Shown here: positions 61,201 to 64,000 of the stretch, in pieces
Position numbering within the stretch: the first letter of the stretch is position 1
Layout of the letters: each line of letters starts with the position of its first letter
Origin: Monosporascus cannonballus
Taxonomy: Eukaryota > Ascomycota > Sordariomycetes > Xylariales
Direction: 5' to 3'
DNA length: 64,000 nucleotides
Assembly: GCA_004154925.1 (NCBI GenBank)
Contig: QJNS01000725.1
Coordinates: 151,993-215,992, forward strand
Notes under the pieces: generated by a model
The model's input: only the letters and a program-made list of their open reading frames with translations
What the model was told of the DNA's origin: nothing
Databases searched by the model: none
Translations under genes and position numbers: made by a program

Positions 61201-63042
61201 ATGGACGCAAACGAATATTACAACAATAACAACAACAACAACAAGGGTCCAAGTCCCTCGGCACGCCAGACCCCCGCCCCTTACTACAGTCCATATGACA
61301 ATGTCTACGAGCCATCCATAGCAGCATCTACCCAGCCGCCGCCTTCCTATGCTACAGAACCTCCCCGGCCACATCAACAAGACCGCCCTGGTCCTTCTCC
61401 TTTCGAAACCGACTTCGACGACCACGTCTATCCCGCCGACTCCCGTCACACCCCCATGGACAGCCAGAACAGCTTCGCCCAGGACACCCGCTATCATAGC
61501 GCAAATGATGGGAATGTATCGCCTGTAGCTGGTGATGGCATACCATTACAGAACCAGGGCAAGACACAACATCATGACAGCATCAGTGGCGTTGGACCTA
61601 TGGACTCCAACGATCACGTCTACGATGCGACAGAGCAACGCGGTGCGAACCGTCGGCGTATGGGCAGGGGACAGGACAAGCTTCGATTTGGGGAGTTGGG
61701 CATGCTTGGGGCCAGTGACAGGAGAGGCATTCCCATTTTCGTCTACCTCTTTACTATTATCCAGATTGCCGTCTTCATCGGTGAGCTGGTCAAAGCCGGT
61801 AAGTACAGTGCCAAGTCCGAGTCCTATACCTCCGCTACAATGTTACGTACCAGACGTGTTCATGTGCTAATGCTATATCTCGCGTCCTCTCCCAGCCAAG
61901 TTGACCGGCAGCCCGATTCAGACGCAGCCGGTTTTCAACCCCATGATCGGTCCGTCCACCAACGTTCTTATCAACATGGGCGCGCGATATCCCCCCTGTA
62001 TGCACAACACCAGGGGCATTCAAAATCAGACAACCCGCATCGAATGGCCCTGCCCCTGGACTACGACGAGCGACCCCAACTCGGCAGACAATAAATGTAC
62101 TCTCTCACAAGTTTGCGGCTTCGGCGGTGTCCCTGAGCCCTTATACCAAGTACCCCCTGGCATGGACCAAGACCCGGCCCCGAACCAGTGGTGGCGCTTC
62201 ATCGTTCCCATCTTCATGCACGCCGGTTTCATCCACATCGGCTTTAACCTGCTCTTACAAATTACCCTCGGCAAGGAGATTGAGCGCGCCATCGGCTCCA
62301 TCCGCTTCTTCCTCGTCTATATGGCCTCCGGCATCTTCGCCAACGTATTCGGCGCAAACTACGCCGGCACCGCCATTCCTTCCACCGGCGCCTCGGGTGC
62401 TCTCTTCGGCATCATCGCTCTGACCCTGCTCGACCTCCTCTACTCGTGGAGTGAGCGCCGCAACCCCGGGAGAGAGTTGGCCTTCATCGTCATCCAGATC
62501 CTGGTCTGCTTCGCCCTTGGCCTGCTACCGGGGTTGGATAACTTTGCCCATATTGGCGGCTTTATCATTGGCCTCTGTCTCGGTATCTCCGTGCTACATT
62601 CCCCGAACGCGCTGCGCCGCAGGATTGGCGAGGACCACTTCGGGGGACCCTCGTACTCGAATCTCGCCGGCGGACGTACCGGCATCACCAGCGTCGCCTT
62701 CCCCGCCTTTTACAGAAACCCCGTAGGCTTCTTCAAGGGTCGCAAGCCTCTGTGGTGGGCCTGGTGGCTCATCCGTGCCGCGTTCCTGATCCTGATTATA
62801 GCCGTCTTTATCGTGCTACTCAATAGCTTCTACACTAATACGAGCAACTGCGACTGGTGCCGCTATCTGAGTTGCTTGGTAAGCTTATCTCTTTGCTCCT
62901 ATCAATAACCTTTTGCGGTGCCCAGAAAACAAGGCTGACTTGTCCTAATTAGAACGTCAATGGCTGGTGTGATAACATGGACATCCATGTTACACCATCG
63001 CCTGCATCATCGCTAGCACCGAGAGCGACGCCACCGCCATGA
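61201..63042 (+). CDS. Rhomboid-family intramembrane serine protease
   Basis: Polytopic membrane protease that cuts transmembrane substrates within the bilayer. Exons 61201-61798, 61896-62878 and 62953-63042 with introns of 97 and 74 bp give 556 aa. The first 180 residues are polar and low complexity (Asn run, Pro/Gln/Ser rich), likely cytosolic and disordered. TM1 is around FVYLFTIIQIAVFIGELVKA. A large Cys-containing loop follows, then WWRFIVPIFMHAGFIHIGFN with the rhomboid H-x-x-H-x-x-x-N signature. The catalytic Ser366 lies in STGASGALFG and His418 in FAHIGGFIIG, so the dyad is complete. A last TM (FLILIIAVFIVLLNSFY) precedes a Cys-rich tail (CDWCRYLSCL/NVNGWCDN). Probable ER, Golgi or plasma-membrane location. 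Start: the ATG giving MDANEYYNNN. Confidence 0.93.
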
Positions 63043-64000
63043 GCTGCTCGCCTGGCTTACGTTTACTCTTAATGTCAACGGGCAGGCTACGGCACTACAT
63101 TGATTTCGAGGCAGAGTTGGCATACCCGGTTTCTCTTTATTGGGGGAGATGCCTCTCGTACGGTTCGCAGCATGCCTGAATTGGATGTCTTAGGCACTCC
63201 CTTCGGGCTCATGATACCCACCCCTGCTGGTGGTGGACAAACCGAAGGAATCAACGCACTTAACCAGTCTTCCCCCCTTACAATTTAGGAGTTCGGTGTG
63301 AGCACAGAACAGCCGGCGCGGACTAGCTCTAGGCGCGGATTTGATACATGATTTCGAGGGCAGGACAAGGGGCACTGCACCTACCATGGGGGTCTTCGTG
63401 TCTTTGACTGTCTACAGCAAAAGGCCCCAATACACCAATTGTCGTTTTAATGGCATCATGAAATACCCAATCACATAATTGAGTAACTGTGTATGGACTA
63501 GACATTGAGGTTCAATAGGTAAGAGCCCCCTAAGTTACCTAAGTAGTCTAAGCCTGCCTCTAGCGTCAATTCCCATGTTACAGTGTACCTTACCTTGCGT
63601 TTACTTCGGTCAGAAACAGCCGGATCAGCTGTTGCCCTTCCAGCATTCTCACTTGCCCTTGTACATTAGGGAGTTGGTATGCTAGCTCCTTTCACGACAC
63701 ATGATGCAGCAACGCTGTGTCAAGCTCTCCGTCTTGCGGCATGTAGCGTCCACCACTCGAGTTTGCTATAAGAAACGAAGAGTATGCCGCTATAAGACGA
63801 CTTAAGCAGGTATACCTCTACGTACTCCGGTCTCCCCTGTTTATATTGCCCTTGCGTTAAAATCTGTCGGGTTTCTCTAACTGCTACCGCCCGCCCGCTC
63901 TCGCTTCTCTCACTTGATCTCTATGTATATCCCGCATATCTAGAACGACACGGACGGCAGACTCCAGCGCTCGAAAATACGTATTTAGGCTTAACCACCC
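63043..64000. other. 3' flank, no gene seen
   Basis: Short open frames only. Contains the rhomboid 3' UTR at its left end. C/T-rich sequence near the right end could be the promoter of a gene beyond the window. Confidence 0.45.

Overview
The window is nuclear DNA of a filamentous ascomycete (Pezizomycotina, most likely a Sordariomycete; the species cannot be told from the sequence). Reasons: short 50-170 bp introns with GT..AG ends and fungal branch contexts, fungal protein families (eIF3c, a PY-motif arrestin, a 14-TM DHA2-type transporter, a GH10 xylanase with a fungal CBM1), and a huge AT-rich block with the hallmark of repeat-induced point mutation (RIP): CpA/TpG nearly gone, TpA in excess, surviving C and G mostly in CpG.

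Layout. 1-7732 is ordinary gene DNA: eIF3c (minus), a small conserved three-exon protein (minus) and a FAR1-type zinc DNA-binding protein (plus). 7733-42836 is one uninterrupted 35 kb transposon block. 42837-64000 is gene DNA again: GH10-CBM1 xylanase (minus), arrestin-like adaptor (minus), MFS exporter (minus), SnoaL-like protein (plus), a broken SAM methyltransferase (minus), a small HTH protein (minus) and a rhomboid protease (plus), with a short inverted-repeat element at 51910-52071.

The transposon block can be resolved exactly from terminal repeats and target-site duplications (TSDs). A Ty1/copia element (7733-13216, minus) lies 4 bp from a pogo/Tc1-type DNA transposon (13221-42836, TA duplication, 30-bp inverted ends). 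Inside the pogo transposase sit a Ty3/gypsy element A (14579-41682, TSD GTTCC) and a small solo LTR (41904-42197, TSD CCGCC) that itself holds a solo copia LTR (41985-42149, TSD CCTTG). Inside A, in its gag zinc knuckle, sits gypsy element B-outer (20041-40267, TSD TAAAG). Inside B-outer sit a second copy, B-inner (23040-29709, TSD AATAC/AATAT), and a different chromodomain gypsy element C (30490-37428, TSD ATTAT, opposite orientation). Removing the insertions restores lengths of about 6.6-6.9 kb for each gypsy element and about 2.2 kb for pogo, and rejoins the pogo reading frame. All their genes are RIP-broken.

No operon-like or biosynthetic cluster logic links the flanking genes. Functionally they are housekeeping (eIF3c, rhomboid, arrestin trafficking adaptor) or accessory/secretory (xylanase, exporter). 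The xylanase ends only about 0.9 kb from the RIP block, the typical setting of plant-interaction genes in compartmented fungal genomes. Start codons given here are ATG; several apparent open frames begin at TTG/GTG and were trimmed.
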